Assembly: GCF_003206135.1 (NCBI RefSeq)
Contig: NZ_PZJT01000012.1
Coordinates: 29,403 to 93,402, forward strand
Direction of reading: 5' to 3'
DNA from: Salinicola salarius
GTDB lineage: Bacteria > Pseudomonadota > Gammaproteobacteria > Pseudomonadales > Halomonadaceae
Length of the DNA stretch: 64,000 nucleotides
Shown: one piece after another, positions 17,847 through 27,430 of the stretch
Numbering within the stretch: the stretch's first letter is position 1
Layout: every line of letters starts with the position of its first letter
Position numbers and translations under genes: made by a program
Notes under the pieces: generated by a model
Database searches by the model: none
Seen by the model: only the letters and a program-made list of their open reading frames with translations
What the model was told of the DNA's origin: nothing

Positions 17847-19688
17847 CTATCGATAGAACTGACGGAACCACTGCATGGCTTCGAACACCGCCGGGGAGAA
17901 TTCGGCGTCGTCGATCGGCTTGAGCTGCCGATCCACGATATCCCACTGCCCGGTGCCGTCGACCACGGTGATACGGTCCGGCTCGACGATTCCGTAATCG
18001 ATATAGCTGCTGGACTGTATCCAGGGGTGATCGATCCCGGGAGCGAGAAGATCCTTGCCCATGGCGTAGTCGGAGAGCGGGTTGGTGCAGCCCAGGGCAT
18101 GTCGCATCAGCATTGGCGCGACGTCGAGATGGCTGGTCATGCCCTCGACGCGGCCGGGCTCGACGCCGGGGCCATTGACGATCATCGGCACGAGGACCTG
18201 CGGCGAAGCGAAGTTGCTGTTGTGGCCCCAGTAGTTCCTGCCGAAATCGTTGAACGACTGACCGTGATCGGCAGTGACGACCAGCATCGTGTCGTCCCAC
18301 TCGCCCTTGGCCTTGAGATCGGCGATCACCCGACCGAGCAGTTCGTCATCGTAGTGGACCGAGTTGCGGTGACGATTGAAGTAGGGTGTTGGATCGGTAT
18401 CGGGGCCCAGATCGAGATAATCCATTCGCTTGACCGATGGCTGATACGGCTGTTCGGCGTCGTCGGGCACGTCGTAACCGTGGGGCGCATCGTAGAACAG
18501 CATGCCGAACCAGGGCGAATCGTCCTGCTGCTCCTGCTGATCGAGCCAGTCCAGCCAGTCCTCGGTCATCTTCTGGTCCCGGCCCGCCGGCGAATTCCCC
18601 GGTGTGCTCAGCCGCAGCGGACTGACCGACGAGAAGATCGTGCGATCGAAGCCGACACCATCGAGGCTGGCCGACGAGAAGATGCCCATCGCATAGCCCT
18701 GCTTCTGCAACTGGGTGATCAGCAGCGGCGGCGTTTGGGTATCGTCCAGGTAGGCGTAGTAGTTGCCGGTGAGCCCGTAGAACAGGCTCATGGTGCCGTT
18801 ACGGGTGGCGTTACCGCCACTGTAATGGTCGAGGTAGCGCCGGCCGCTGTCGTTCAGTGCGGCATAGAGATTCGGCGTGTTCTCGGGGCCATATTCATCG
18901 GCGCGCCAGGAGTCGATCAGCACCACCAGGACGTTGGGCGGAGCCTCGGCCTGGCAACTGAGCGGGTTCCTGGGCCAGTCGAGATTCTGTGCCTGCTTGG
19001 TGTCGATATCGGCACGCTCGGCGCGAGCCGCGCGGGGATCCAGCCAGCCGTGCTTCTCCATGAAGTCCTTGGCGGTGGCCGGGAACAACAGCGGATAGAT
19101 GCCGACCTGCTGGGTCACGCTGCGCTGATAGCGGGCGTCGGCGACGACGTGCAGGGCGTGGCTGGCGATCAGCGTCACCAGGATCGTGCCGCAGGCGAGC
19201 CCTGCCGGCAGCCGCTGGCCGCGCCTGCCCACGATCAGACGATGCGCGAGCCAGCCTTCGAGTGCCAAGGCGACAGCCACGCAACCCACGACCACCAGCC
19301 AGGTGGAGGTGGCGAAACTGAAGATCTCGCCGTTCTTGTCGTTCAGGAACAGCGACACCATGAAGGCATTCACGTGGAAGCGATACTGGGCATAGACCAC
19401 CGTATCCAGCAGCAGCGCGCTCAGGCCCAGCGCGCCAAGCAGCGTGGCCGGCAGCCATAGCCAGCGTGCCCTCGTCACGACGGCCAGCACGGCTAGCGGC
19501 AGCCAGCCCAGCAGCACCAGCATGCCGAAGTGACCGATCCAGGTCAGGATCAGATAGGCGATTCCCATGGGATCATGGGGAATAGCAAGATAGGGTACGT
19601 AACGCAGGGCGATCAGCCAGACGAGCGGTAGTTGAAACAGGGCGAAAAGCAGGGTGCTGCGCCAACGGCGCCTCAGCGTGTCTTGCAT
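17847..19688 (-). CDS. lapC: LapC/YejM (PbgA) homologue, DUF3413 plus sulfatase-fold domain
   Basis: Inner-membrane protein of 613 residues with five N-terminal spans (about residues 10-190, the DUF3413 part) and a periplasmic sulfatase-fold domain. In E. coli, LapC/YejM senses periplasmic-leaflet LPS and controls LpxC degradation through LapB. Matching landmarks include the membrane region, the linker FMEKHGWLDPRAARAE, NVLVVLIDSWRADEYG, SGGNATRNGTMSLFYG and LFYDAPHGYD. Unlike E. coli YejM as I recall it, this copy keeps TADHGQS and the later GH (YWGHNSNF), typical metal ligands of active family members. It lies directly downstream of kdkA, 6 bp away, in the LPS core locus. Confidence 0.88.
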   Translation of the reverse strand: MQDTLRRRWRSTLLFALFQLPLVWLIALRYVPYLAIPHDPMGIAYLILTWIGHFGMLVLLGWLPLAVLAVVTRARWLWLPATLLGALGLSALLLDTVVYAQYRFHVNAFMVSLFLNDKNGEIFSFATSTWLVVVGCVAVALALEGWLAHRLIVGRRGQRLPAGLACGTILVTLIASHALHVVADARYQRSVTQQVGIYPLLFPATAKDFMEKHGWLDPRAARAERADIDTKQAQNLDWPRNPLSCQAEAPPNVLVVLIDSWRADEYGPENTPNLYAALNDSGRRYLDHYSGGNATRNGTMSLFYGLTGNYYAYLDDTQTPPLLITQLQKQGYAMGIFSSASLDGVGFDRTIFSSVSPLRLSTPGNSPAGRDQKMTEDWLDWLDQQEQQDDSPWFGMLFYDAPHGYDVPDDAEQPYQPSVKRMDYLDLGPDTDPTPYFNRHRNSVHYDDELLGRVIADLKAKGEWDDTMLVVTADHGQSFNDFGRNYWGHNSNFASPQVLVPMIVNGPGVEPGRVEGMTSHLDVAPMLMRHALGCTNPLSDYAMGKDLLAPGIDHPWIQSSSYIDYGIVEPDRITVVDGTGQWDIVDRQLKPIDDAEFSPAVFEAMQWFRQFYR

Positions 19689-19694
19689 GCAGGG

Positions 19695-20432
19695 TCAAAC
19701 CTTATCGTGATCCGCCGGAACGTTCCGATAGCCATCGACGAGGGCGGTGAAAAATGGTTCCGCGTTGGCGGGCGAGAAACGCAGGAGAGAGCGCTTGAGC
19801 CGTAACAGATTGCGCTGGCGCCAGGCGCCTTCCGGGCGCAGTCGACAGCGGTCGAAATCTATCAGCCAAACCTTATCGTCGGCTGAAACGAGCAGATTGC
19901 GCGCATTGAGATCGACGTGGTCGAGACCGGCATCGTGAAACCGCCGAATGGTGGCACCGACATCGGCGAGCAATCGCGGCGAGGCACTTGCCAGGCGCTC
20001 TGCCAATGCCTGGCTCTTTGGCAGGCGCTGGGTGATCAGCGCGGCGCGATAGGTGATGCCGCGGCGTACCACGATCGCTGCTATCGGCGCCGGTACCGGC
20101 AGCCCCTGCTCGAACAGGGCGCGTGTCAGGCGCATTTCACGGAAGCCGCGGGTGCGCTCGAGTCCCGTCCAGAGATAGTCGGCCTGGCTGACCTTGGCCG
20201 CCATGCCGCCACGGCGATAAGGCCGCAGCACCCAGTGATGGTCGTCCACCGCGAGAAACTGGCTGGCACCGCGTCCGGGCGCCGAGCCGACCACCAAGCC
20301 ACGTTCGGCCCAGGCATCCGGGTCGAGCCAGGCTTCACCGAACGCAGGTAGAATCGGCAGGTCAGGCTGAGCGAGACGCGCAGGATCGTATAAGATATGG
20401 GCGTCCCGATGATGATAGGTCGATAACGACAT
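19695..20432 (-). CDS. kdkA: 3-deoxy-D-manno-octulosonic acid kinase
   Basis: Kinase of 245 residues with a protein-kinase-like fold that phosphorylates Kdo at O-4 on the LPS inner core. QFLAVDDHHWVLRPYRRGGMAAK holds the glycine-rich and lysine region. FHDAGLDHVDLNARNLLV is the catalytic HxDLxxxN loop and VWLIDFDRCRL carries the DFD metal site. The ATG at 20432 has AAGGA upstream, and an open frame extends further upstream without support. KdkA is known from Haemophilus and Vibrio, which carry a single phosphorylated Kdo. Confidence 0.92.
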   Translation of the reverse strand: MSLSTYHHRDAHILYDPARLAQPDLPILPAFGEAWLDPDAWAERGLVVGSAPGRGASQFLAVDDHHWVLRPYRRGGMAAKVSQADYLWTGLERTRGFREMRLTRALFEQGLPVPAPIAAIVVRRGITYRAALITQRLPKSQALAERLASASPRLLADVGATIRRFHDAGLDHVDLNARNLLVSADDKVWLIDFDRCRLRPEGAWRQRNLLRLKRSLLRFSPANAEPFFTALVDGYRNVPADHDKV

Positions 20433-20602
20433 GACCGATCCTTGACGTTGGGCCTGATGCGTTTGAATCGTAGCTGGCCGGCGAAAAGAGACAGGATAGA
20501 CGGCAACGAGCCGTTGGGGCGCATTGTAACCGGACAACCCCGTCACCGCATGTCGGCGTTTCACGCCGCCCGGGACCCATCGAACATCGCAAGGAAGCTG
20601 TC

Positions 20603-21730
20603 GTGACCGAAGATTCGCAAGCGCCGTTAGCCGTGATCGCCATTCGTCAGGTGGAAAAGAGCACCGGCGCCAGTCGCAACGCTTTCGAACAGGCCATCGC
20701 ACTGAAAGCGCTGGGCTATCGCGTGGCGATCCTTGCCGAGCGCGGCCGGCGCGAGCTGGCGGAAGCGGCCGGCGCCGAGCTGGTTCGGCTGAAACGGTGG
20801 CCGTTCAAGGGGCCCTTTCGGCGCTTCTGGTTCAATCGTCGGGTACAGGCCTGGTGTCGGCGTCATCGACCAGCGATGCTGGTCAGCCATGGTGATGTCG
20901 AGACGCCTGATGTCGTTTACATGCATAACTGCGTCCACCTCGCCAGCCAGCGCATCCATGGGCGCGATCTACCGCCGGGCCATGAAGTTGCCGCGATTCA
21001 CGATCACGTGCTGAAAGGGGGCAAGTTCCGCCGCCTGGCGGTCAATTCGCGCATGATGGCTAATGATTTCCGCGATCGCTACGGCATCGACGAGTCGCGA
21101 ATCGAGATCAGCTATCCCGGCTACGACCCCGAGATATTCAACCTCGAGCGGGCCACGGCAGGCCGCCCCGTGCGGCGACGTGAGCTGGGCATCGAGAACG
21201 ACACTCGGCTGATCGGCCTGATCACCTCCGGCAACTTCACCAAACGCAACGTGGCGGGGTTCGTCGAGATGGCGGCCGGGCTGGAGCAACGCCTGCCCGG
21301 CCGGTGCCGCTTTCTGGTCGTGGGCAAGGACGACTTTTCGCCCTATCAACGCCAGGCCGAACAGGCCGGCGTTGCCGAGCGCTTCATCTGGCGTACCACA
21401 GTCAGTGACGTCGAGACGCTCTACGGTGCGCTCGACATATTCGTTCTGCCGGCCCATATCGAAGAGTTCGGACGCGTCTCGCTCGAGGCGATGGCCTGTG
21501 GCACGCCGGTATTGCTTTCATCCACCACCGGTGCCGCCGAGCTGCTCGAGGCCGACCACGCCGACCTGATCCTGGAAAGTCGGGACACCAAAGCCTGGGT
21601 CGATCGTCTCGAGCGGATGCTGGAGGAGCCAGGTCTCGACTCTCTGGGAACAGCGCTTTCGACGCTGGTAGACGGTTATTCCTATCAGTCTCAGACCGAG
21701 AAACTGAAGACCTCGTTTCGAGGGTTGTAA
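20603..21730 (+). CDS. glycosyltransferase family 4, LPS core
   Basis: 375-residue GT-B enzyme starting at GTG with AAGGAAG well placed upstream. IRQVEKSTGASRNAFEQAIAL marks the N-terminal domain. The donor domain has GLITSGNFTKRNVAGF, VVGKDDFSPYQ and HIEEFGRVSLEAMACGTPVL (EX7E-type). It is divergent from kdkA, with a 170-bp shared promoter region. Probably an outer-core hexosyltransferase. Confidence 0.85.
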   Translation: MTEDSQAPLAVIAIRQVEKSTGASRNAFEQAIALKALGYRVAILAERGRRELAEAAGAELVRLKRWPFKGPFRRFWFNRRVQAWCRRHRPAMLVSHGDVETPDVVYMHNCVHLASQRIHGRDLPPGHEVAAIHDHVLKGGKFRRLAVNSRMMANDFRDRYGIDESRIEISYPGYDPEIFNLERATAGRPVRRRELGIENDTRLIGLITSGNFTKRNVAGFVEMAAGLEQRLPGRCRFLVVGKDDFSPYQRQAEQAGVAERFIWRTTVSDVETLYGALDIFVLPAHIEEFGRVSLEAMACGTPVLLSSTTGAAELLEADHADLILESRDTKAWVDRLERMLEEPGLDSLGTALSTLVDGYSYQSQTEKLKTSFRGL

Positions 21731-21770
21731 TGGTAATTCTCGCTAGTCCGCGATAACCCATTAAAAGGCA

Positions 21771-22463
21771 CTATAGGAAGCGAAGGAAAAGCGTACGTAG
21801 CCAGTTTCGACGTAGAGCCGCCTTTTGCTTCTCATAGTTTTGTTGCCAAAAATTTTCGTCCTTCACCCGCTTTGCCTTGGTCAAGGCCCGATAGGCCATG
21901 ATATCGCTGGATGCTCTCGCCTCTGGCTGTTGTTGAGATATCATGGGATAAGTGCCATAAGCTTTGAACTTGCGACAATATAAGCCATCAATGGCTTTTC
22001 CTTGATAGGTCATTTGGCTCAGGCGTTCGCAACCTTTTCGCGACAAAATATAAGCTTGAGTTCCCGTCAATCGGCAGCGCACCACATTCATGAAAGGGAT
22101 AATCCACATTCTACCAAGCATGCCGCCCAGATAAAAAAGCTCCGGATTTCTGAGTTTCAAAAATAGATTCAACCGCTTTATTTGTTTTTGGGATGTCGGT
22201 AGCAATGTTGCGTCGTCTTCAAGTATTAATACTCGGTTATACCCTCTTTCCAAAGCAATTTGGGCGCACATTAGATGGGAGTTAAAACAGCCGCGCTCGC
22301 CATTTTCGTGGTCACGCTCAACAAGAATGAATTCGATTTTGTTTTCAAGCGATAAAAATTCTTTGCGTAGTAATTCTCTGCGATCTTCTCTTTCCTTGAT
22401 GCTTATGCAAAAAACACCGTCAACGTTCAGTGATATTTTTCCTTGGGCTTTTTCTAAAGACAT
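21771..22463 (-). CDS. glycosyltransferase family 25 (LPS/LOS type), AT-rich
   Basis: Protein of 230 residues related to Lgt/LpsA-type LOS glycosyltransferases (often galactosyltransferases). GVFCISIKEREDRRELLRKEF begins the domain, GCFNSHLMCAQIALERG follows, and LILEDDATLLP holds the acidic DDA motif. TGTQAYILSRKG is also typical. Base composition is visibly more AT-rich than all neighbours and it is followed upstream by an IS3 remnant. Both suggest recent horizontal acquisition. The ATG at 22463 is preferred over a TTG at 22493. Confidence 0.82.
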   Translation of the reverse strand: MSLEKAQGKISLNVDGVFCISIKEREDRRELLRKEFLSLENKIEFILVERDHENGERGCFNSHLMCAQIALERGYNRVLILEDDATLLPTSQKQIKRLNLFLKLRNPELFYLGGMLGRMWIIPFMNVVRCRLTGTQAYILSRKGCERLSQMTYQGKAIDGLYCRKFKAYGTYPMISQQQPEARASSDIMAYRALTKAKRVKDENFWQQNYEKQKAALRRNWLRTLFLRFL

Positions 22464-22614
22464 GGTTTTCTCTGGTAGGTCTAAAACGTTCAACTACATC
22501 AAGGGCAATAGAGAGGGACAGCGACACTTCAGTGGCATTCCTGAATTTTGCTGCAACGCGGCGTTGAATACAATGACTAGTTGACTACGGGGTGCCTTGC
22601 TTTCGTATGCTCGG

Positions 22615-22785
22615 CGCGTTATGTCAGAAGACACCTGCTATAACTGGAAAGCCAAGTTCGGTGACGATGCTGGAAACAAAGCGGCTGAAGATACCTGAGA
22701 ACGAAAGCTCAAGCTGCTATTGACTGAACAGATGCTCGATTTGGTTACCATGAAGGAATTGCTCAAAAGATGTGACATCCGCCGC
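22615..22785 (+). pseudogene. remnant of an IS3-family orfA transposase
   Basis: Translation from the ATG at 22621 gives SEDTCYNWKAKFG, then after an in-frame TGA at 22696 ERKLKLLLTEQMLDLVTMKE followed by LLKR. This is the end of the helix-turn-helix and the leucine-zipper part of IS3-group OrfA ('..YNWKAKFGG..ENxKLKKLLAEQMLDxxxLKELLxK'). The rest of the transposase and terminal repeats are not recognisable. Decayed, non-functional copy. Confidence 0.7.
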
Positions 22786-23234
22786 GAAGCACGAGACAGT
22801 TGCGTGCTGAAGATATCTTTCGTGATGCGCTGCGCAATCGCTACCTGGATACATGTCTACAATACGGTAACGGCTGCATTTGGTTCCAAAACCAAGCTTC
22901 AGCGACTTTATGTATAAAAGCTAACAGCAGTGCCAGTTGCCATCAAAGCTAGCTGGCCCAAGTTACTGAATGAAAGTTCGGCGGTATGTCGTGTCAACAG
23001 TAAGAATCTCAAGGCGCTTCGCGTTGTCTGGAAAGGCTGCTGGCTAGGGTAGCCGAACCGCTTGGGCACGGTTGATCTGGAATACGCCATCCCTGCCATG
23101 ACTTTCCCTTCAAATGTGTGTGCATGCCGTATAGCGTGGGCGTCTCATGTCGACTTGCGCAGACTTCGGTTCAGCTCCCACGGTCAACTTCCGTTAGAAT
23201 GAGTGCTTTACCCAATGGGAATTCGGTCAACCCC
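22786..23234. other. intergenic stretch without recognisable gene
   Basis: About 450 bp between the IS3 remnant and the heptosyltransferase start. It is AT-richer than the flanks, and I see no convincing frame, hairpin terminator or repeat. It is probably decayed insertion DNA plus the promoter region of the downstream operon. Confidence 0.5.
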
Positions 23235-24344
23235 ATGAAGCATTCTCTGCCAGAGCAGCCTCGACACATCGGCATCCTGCGCCTGTCCGCGCTGGGCGAT
23301 GTCTGCAATCTGGTCCCTACGGTGCGTGCCTTGCAGCGCCAGTGGCCCGAGGCTCGCATCACCTGGATCGTCGGCAAGGCCGAGTACAGTCTGCTGGATG
23401 GGCTCGATGGCGTCGATCTCGTCGTGTACGACAAATCCACCGGGTTCAAGGGCATGCGCGAGATATGGCGCCAGCTCGCGGACGTGCGTTTCGACGTGCT
23501 GCTGCACATGCAGCAGGCGTTGCGGGCCAGCGTGCTGTCGCTGGGCCTCAAGTGCGATGTCCGCGTGGGCTACGACAAGGCGCGGGCCAAGGACTGGCAG
23601 CACTGGTTCACGCATCGCCAACTGGCGCCGAATCCACGGGCGCATGTGTTGGAGTCCTTCATGGATTTCGCACGGCTGCTGGGCGTCGAGGATACATGCC
23701 TCGACTGGTCGCTGCCGGTGCCGAAGGCCGCCTATGACGAGGCCCGCCAGTTGACCGGCGATCAGCCCTATCTGGTCATCAGCCCTTGTGCCAATCCGCG
23801 CCTGCGCAATTTCCGCAACTGGTCGGCGGAGGGCTATGCGGCGGTCATCGAGCACGCCTGGCAGCGCCATGGCCTGAGAACCGTGATGAGCGGCGGCGGC
23901 AGCCCGCAGGAGCGCGACATGGGCGAGCAGATCCGGCGCTTGTGTCCCGATATCGAGAACATCGACGCCATCGGCCGCACCTCGCTCAAAGGCTTGCTGG
24001 CCCTGCTCGATCGCGCCCGCGTGGTGATCGCGCCGGATTCCGGCCCGGTTCACATGGCCAATGCGCTCGGCACACCGACGCTGGGACTGTACGCCACCAC
24101 CAACCCGGATCGTGCGGCGCCGTATCTGTGGCGGGACCATGTGGTCAATCGGTACCCTGATGCCGTTCGCCGCTATCTGAAAAAGCCCATCGAGGCCGTC
24201 AGCTGGGGCACACGCGTGCGTCACGCCGATGCCATGGCGTTGATCACGCTGGACGACGTGGTCGAGCATCTGGATCGGCTGATAGCCGCAACGAGCGATA
24301 CTGCCCAGGCCGAAGACGTAACGGAGCCCCCGCATGAAGATTGA
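23235..24344 (+). CDS. GT9 heptosyltransferase, OpsX/WaaC type
   Basis: ADP-heptose-dependent transferase of 369 residues, probably adding heptose I to Kdo. [19 protein letters not shown] is the GT9 N-terminus. [22 protein letters not shown] and [24 protein letters not shown] form the donor site. The '[11 protein letters not shown]' form recalls OpsX of Haemophilus and Vibrio, which acts on phospho-Kdo and matches the presence of kdkA. The start is uncertain: the ATG at 23235 fits the family, and ATG 23199 is in frame with no better ribosome-binding site. It overlaps hldE by 11 bp. Confidence 0.86.
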   Translation: MKHSLPEQPRHIGILRLSALGDVCNLVPTVRALQRQWPEARITWIVGKAEYSLLDGLDGVDLVVYDKSTGFKGMREIWRQLADVRFDVLLHMQQALRASVLSLGLKCDVRVGYDKARAKDWQHWFTHRQLAPNPRAHVLESFMDFARLLGVEDTCLDWSLPVPKAAYDEARQLTGDQPYLVISPCANPRLRNFRNWSAEGYAAVIEHAWQRHGLRTVMSGGGSPQERDMGEQIRRLCPDIENIDAIGRTSLKGLLALLDRARVVIAPDSGPVHMANALGTPTLGLYATTNPDRAAPYLWRDHVVNRYPDAVRRYLKKPIEAVSWGTRVRHADAMALITLDDVVEHLDRLIAATSDTAQAEDVTEPPHED

Positions 24345-25764
24345 TCTGTCGCAACTGGAGCATGCCCGCCTGCTAGTGGTGGGTGATGTCATGCTCGATC
24401 GATATTGGCACGGCGGCACGTCACGTATTTCTCCCGAGGCGCCGGTCCCGGTGGTCAAGGTGGAAGACGCCGACGATCGCCCGGGCGGGGCGGCCAACGT
24501 GGCACTGAACATCGCTTCCCTGGGAGGACAGGCCAGCCTGGCCGGAGTGGTCGGAGACGATGACAATGCCGGCCATCTCGAGCGCGCGCTGGAAGCCGCC
24601 AATGTGAGTGCTTACTTTCACCGCAGCGCCGACGTGCCAACGATCACCAAGCTACGTGTCATGAGTCGCAACCAGCAGCTCATTCGTCTCGACTTCGAGT
24701 CGCCGCTGTGGAATGTCGATACCACGCCGCTGATCGAGAAGGTCCAATCGGCGTTGGGTGATGCCGATGTGGTGATCCTGTCCGACTACGGCAAAGGCAG
24801 CCTCAACCGGGTCGAGGTATTGATCGCCGCCGCCCGGGCCGCCGGCAAGCGGGTGCTGGTCGACCCCAAGGGCAGCGATTTCAGCCGCTATCGCGGTGCC
24901 AGCGTGATCACCCCCAACCTGACCGAATTCGAGGCGATCGTCGGGCCGTGCGCCAGCGATGCCGAACTGGCCGAGAAGGGCGAGCAACTGCGGGCGACAC
25001 TGGAGCTCGAAGCGCTGCTGGTCACGCGCAGCGAACGCGGCATGACCCTGATCCGGGAGGGTCTCGCGCCGCTGCATCTGCCGACCCATGCCCGCGAAGT
25101 CTTCGACGTGACCGGTGCCGGCGATACGGTGATCGGCGTGCTGGGGCTGGCGCTGGCGGCCGGCCACGGCTTCGGCGAAGCGGTGATGCTGGCCAATCTC
25201 GCTGCCGGCCTGGTCGTGGCGAAGCCCGGCACCGCGGTGCTCTCGGTGGCGGAGCTCTACACCGCGCTTCACGGCGACAGCCTCGCCGAGTACGGCGTCA
25301 TCGAGGAAAAGCCGCTCATCGGCGCGGTGCGTGCGGCTCAGGCAAGAGGCGAGCGCGTGGTGATGACCAACGGCTGCTTCGACATCCTGCACGCCGGCCA
25401 CGTGGCGTATCTGGAGCAGGCCAAGCGCCTGGGCGATCGCCTGATCGTCGCGGTCAACGACGACGCCTCGGTGGCGCGGCTCAAGGGGCCCAAGCGGCCC
25501 ATCAATACCCTGGCGCGCCGGGCCCAGGTGCTGGCGGGGCTGGCGGCGGTGGACTGGGTGGTTCCCTTCAGCGAGGACACGCCGGCGCGGTTGATCGAGG
25601 CGATCCTGCCGGACCGGTTGGTCAAGGGCGGCGACTATCGCCCCGAGGATATCGCCGGCGGCGAAGCGGTCATCGCCAACGGCGGTGAAGTGCTGGTGCT
25701 GGGCTTCGAGGATGGTGTGTCGACCACCACCATGATCGACACCATTCTCGACCGCGAGCGCTGA
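24334..25764 (+). CDS. hldE: bifunctional heptose 7-phosphate kinase / heptose 1-phosphate adenylyltransferase
   Basis: 476-residue fusion enzyme providing two steps of ADP-heptose synthesis. Residues about 1-320 are a ribokinase-fold kinase ([18 protein letters not shown] near residue 48, and VTGAGDT near 263). Residues about 340-476 are a nucleotidyltransferase with [20 protein letters not shown], including the HxGH motif. Length matches E. coli HldE (477). It lies between the heptosyltransferase (overlapping) and waaA (7 bp apart). Confidence 0.97.
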   Translation: MKIDLSQLEHARLLVVGDVMLDRYWHGGTSRISPEAPVPVVKVEDADDRPGGAANVALNIASLGGQASLAGVVGDDDNAGHLERALEAANVSAYFHRSADVPTITKLRVMSRNQQLIRLDFESPLWNVDTTPLIEKVQSALGDADVVILSDYGKGSLNRVEVLIAAARAAGKRVLVDPKGSDFSRYRGASVITPNLTEFEAIVGPCASDAELAEKGEQLRATLELEALLVTRSERGMTLIREGLAPLHLPTHAREVFDVTGAGDTVIGVLGLALAAGHGFGEAVMLANLAAGLVVAKPGTAVLSVAELYTALHGDSLAEYGVIEEKPLIGAVRAAQARGERVVMTNGCFDILHAGHVAYLEQAKRLGDRLIVAVNDDASVARLKGPKRPINTLARRAQVLAGLAAVDWVVPFSEDTPARLIEAILPDRLVKGGDYRPEDIAGGEAVIANGGEVLVLGFEDGVSTTTMIDTILDRER

Positions 25765-25770
25765 GCCGCG

Positions 25771-27057
25771 GTGCGTTCCCGTTCCGGACGATCGTCGCGA
25801 CTCGCGCGCTGGCTCTACTCGCTGACGATCACGCTGCTCTCACCCCTGATATGGTGGCGGGTATGGCGTGAGTGGGCGCCCACTCACAGGCGCCGAGAAC
25901 GCCTGGGTTTCATTCAGGTCAGCGGGAGCCGCCCGCGTCTCTGGCTGCACGCGGCCTCGGTGGGGGAAGTCGTCACGGCAACGCCTCTGATTCGGGCGTT
26001 GCTGGAGGATCATCCGGATCACGACCTCGTCATCACGACCATGACCGCCACGGGCGCCGAACGTGTCCGCCAGACGTTCGGCGATCGAGTTACTCACCAT
26101 TTTCTCCCGCTGGACTTTCCCGGTAGCGCGCGGCGCTTCATCGCGCGGTTGAATCCACGCCTCGCGATCATCGCCGAGACCGAGCTCTGGCCCAATCTGC
26201 TGGCGGCCTGTCAACGGCGGAACGTGCCGGTGGTGGTCGCCAACGGTCGCTTGAGTGCGGGCGCCTTTCGCCTCTACCAGCGCTTCGGCGCGCTGAGCCG
26301 AGGCATGCTCGAGACGATCGCCTGGATCGGTGCCAAGTCGGCGCTGGATGCGGCTCGTTTCGTCGAGCTGGGTGCGCCATCGGCACGAGTGGCCGTCACC
26401 GGGGCGTTGAAGTTCGACCTCGACGTGGACGAAGCGACTCGGCAGGCCAGCCGGCAATTGCGGGCAAGCTGGGGGCCGCGGCCGGTCTGGATCGCGGGCT
26501 CCACCCATCCGGGCGAGGAGGATCAGGTGTTGATCGCCCACGCCGCGCTCAGGCGCCGCTTCCCGGACGCGCTGTTGATCCTGGTGCCACGCCATCCGCA
26601 GCGTTTCGACGAAGTGAATGCTCACTGTCTTAAGGCGGGCGAGCGGGTGCAGCGTCTGAGCGCCGGCCCTGCGCTGACCGCTTCGACGACCCTGCTGCTG
26701 GGCGACACCATGGGCGATCTGATGGAGCTCTACGGCTGCGCGGATGTGGCCTTCGTGGGCGGATCGCTCTCGCCGATCGGCGGGCATAACCTGCTCGAGC
26801 CGGCGGCGCTGGGCGTTGCCGTGGTCAGCGGCCCCCATCTGGACAACCTGCGCGAGATCGCCGATACCCTGGCGCAGAGCGATGCGCGAGTTCAGGTCGA
26901 AAACGGCCAGACGCTGGGAGAGATCCTCGTGGCCCTGCTGAGCGACGACGTGCGTCGACACGAGCTGGGCGAAGCGGGGCGAGCGGTCGTGGCCGCCAAT
27001 CGCGGTGCGCTGGCACGAACGCGAGCAAAGATCGCTGCACTTCTGAACGTTTCGTAA
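25771..27057 (+). CDS. waaA: Kdo transferase (lipid A 3-deoxy-D-manno-octulosonic acid transferase)
   Basis: 428-residue GT30 enzyme that transfers Kdo from CMP-Kdo to lipid IVA. A membrane-anchoring N-terminus (WLYSLTITLLSPLIWWRVW) is followed by RRERLGF. Then come LHAASVGEVVTATPLIRAL, TMTATGAERV, WIAGSTHPGEEDQVL and FVGGSLSPIGGHNLLEPAALG, all family signatures. The start codon is GTG, 6 bp after hldE. In organisms with KdkA, WaaA is usually monofunctional, adding one Kdo. That is inference here. Confidence 0.95.
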   Translation: MRSRSGRSSRLARWLYSLTITLLSPLIWWRVWREWAPTHRRRERLGFIQVSGSRPRLWLHAASVGEVVTATPLIRALLEDHPDHDLVITTMTATGAERVRQTFGDRVTHHFLPLDFPGSARRFIARLNPRLAIIAETELWPNLLAACQRRNVPVVVANGRLSAGAFRLYQRFGALSRGMLETIAWIGAKSALDAARFVELGAPSARVAVTGALKFDLDVDEATRQASRQLRASWGPRPVWIAGSTHPGEEDQVLIAHAALRRRFPDALLILVPRHPQRFDEVNAHCLKAGERVQRLSAGPALTASTTLLLGDTMGDLMELYGCADVAFVGGSLSPIGGHNLLEPAALGVAVVSGPHLDNLREIADTLAQSDARVQVENGQTLGEILVALLSDDVRRHELGEAGRAVVAANRGALARTRAKIAALLNVS

Positions 27058-27175
27058 CGTTATCCAGGGGAATCACCGAAGGCTTGGTCTGTCAGAAAAA
27101 AGCTCGGCCCGTCAGAAGCGTGTCAGATATGACTGCGACAATCTTCCCAGGGCTCGGACCTTTTGGCTGATGGAT

Positions 27176-27430
27176 GTTCCCGTATGTATCTTCGCCCGGT
27201 TCAGGGAAGGCACGCTCGAGCCCTACGTCCACTACGTGCCGCTGGCCGATGACTGCAGCGATCTGGAAGCCAAGATGGATTACTACATCGCTCATCCCGA
27301 CGAAGCGTAGGCGATCGTGCGCAATGCCAACGCGCACGTGGCACAGTTTCTCGATCCGCGTCGCGAACGGCTGATTTCGCTGCTGGTGATGCACAAGTAC
27401 TTCGTGCTTTCCGGTCAGTTCGCCGCTGAG
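27176..27430 (+). pseudogene. remnant of a GT90 (CAP10/LpsA-like) glycosyltransferase
   Basis: The frame starting at 27176 reads VPVCIFARFREGTLEPYVHY, then VPLADDCSDLEAKMDYYIAH and PDEA. It meets a TAG stop at 27308-27310 and continues AIVRNANAHVAQFLDPRRER and LISLLVMHKYF. This matches the C-terminal end of CAP10/LpsA-type LPS glycosyltransferases ('..PWxHYVPVxxDLSDLxEKIxWxxxHxxEA..A..A..F'). Only this tail survives and it contains a stop, so it is a decayed gene. It runs into the 3' end of the convergent deacetylase gene. Confidence 0.65.

Noticed and set aside
23208..24602. 464-codon antisense frame over the heptosyltransferase and hldE
   Set aside because: No domain motif; arises from high GC at third positions of the real genes.
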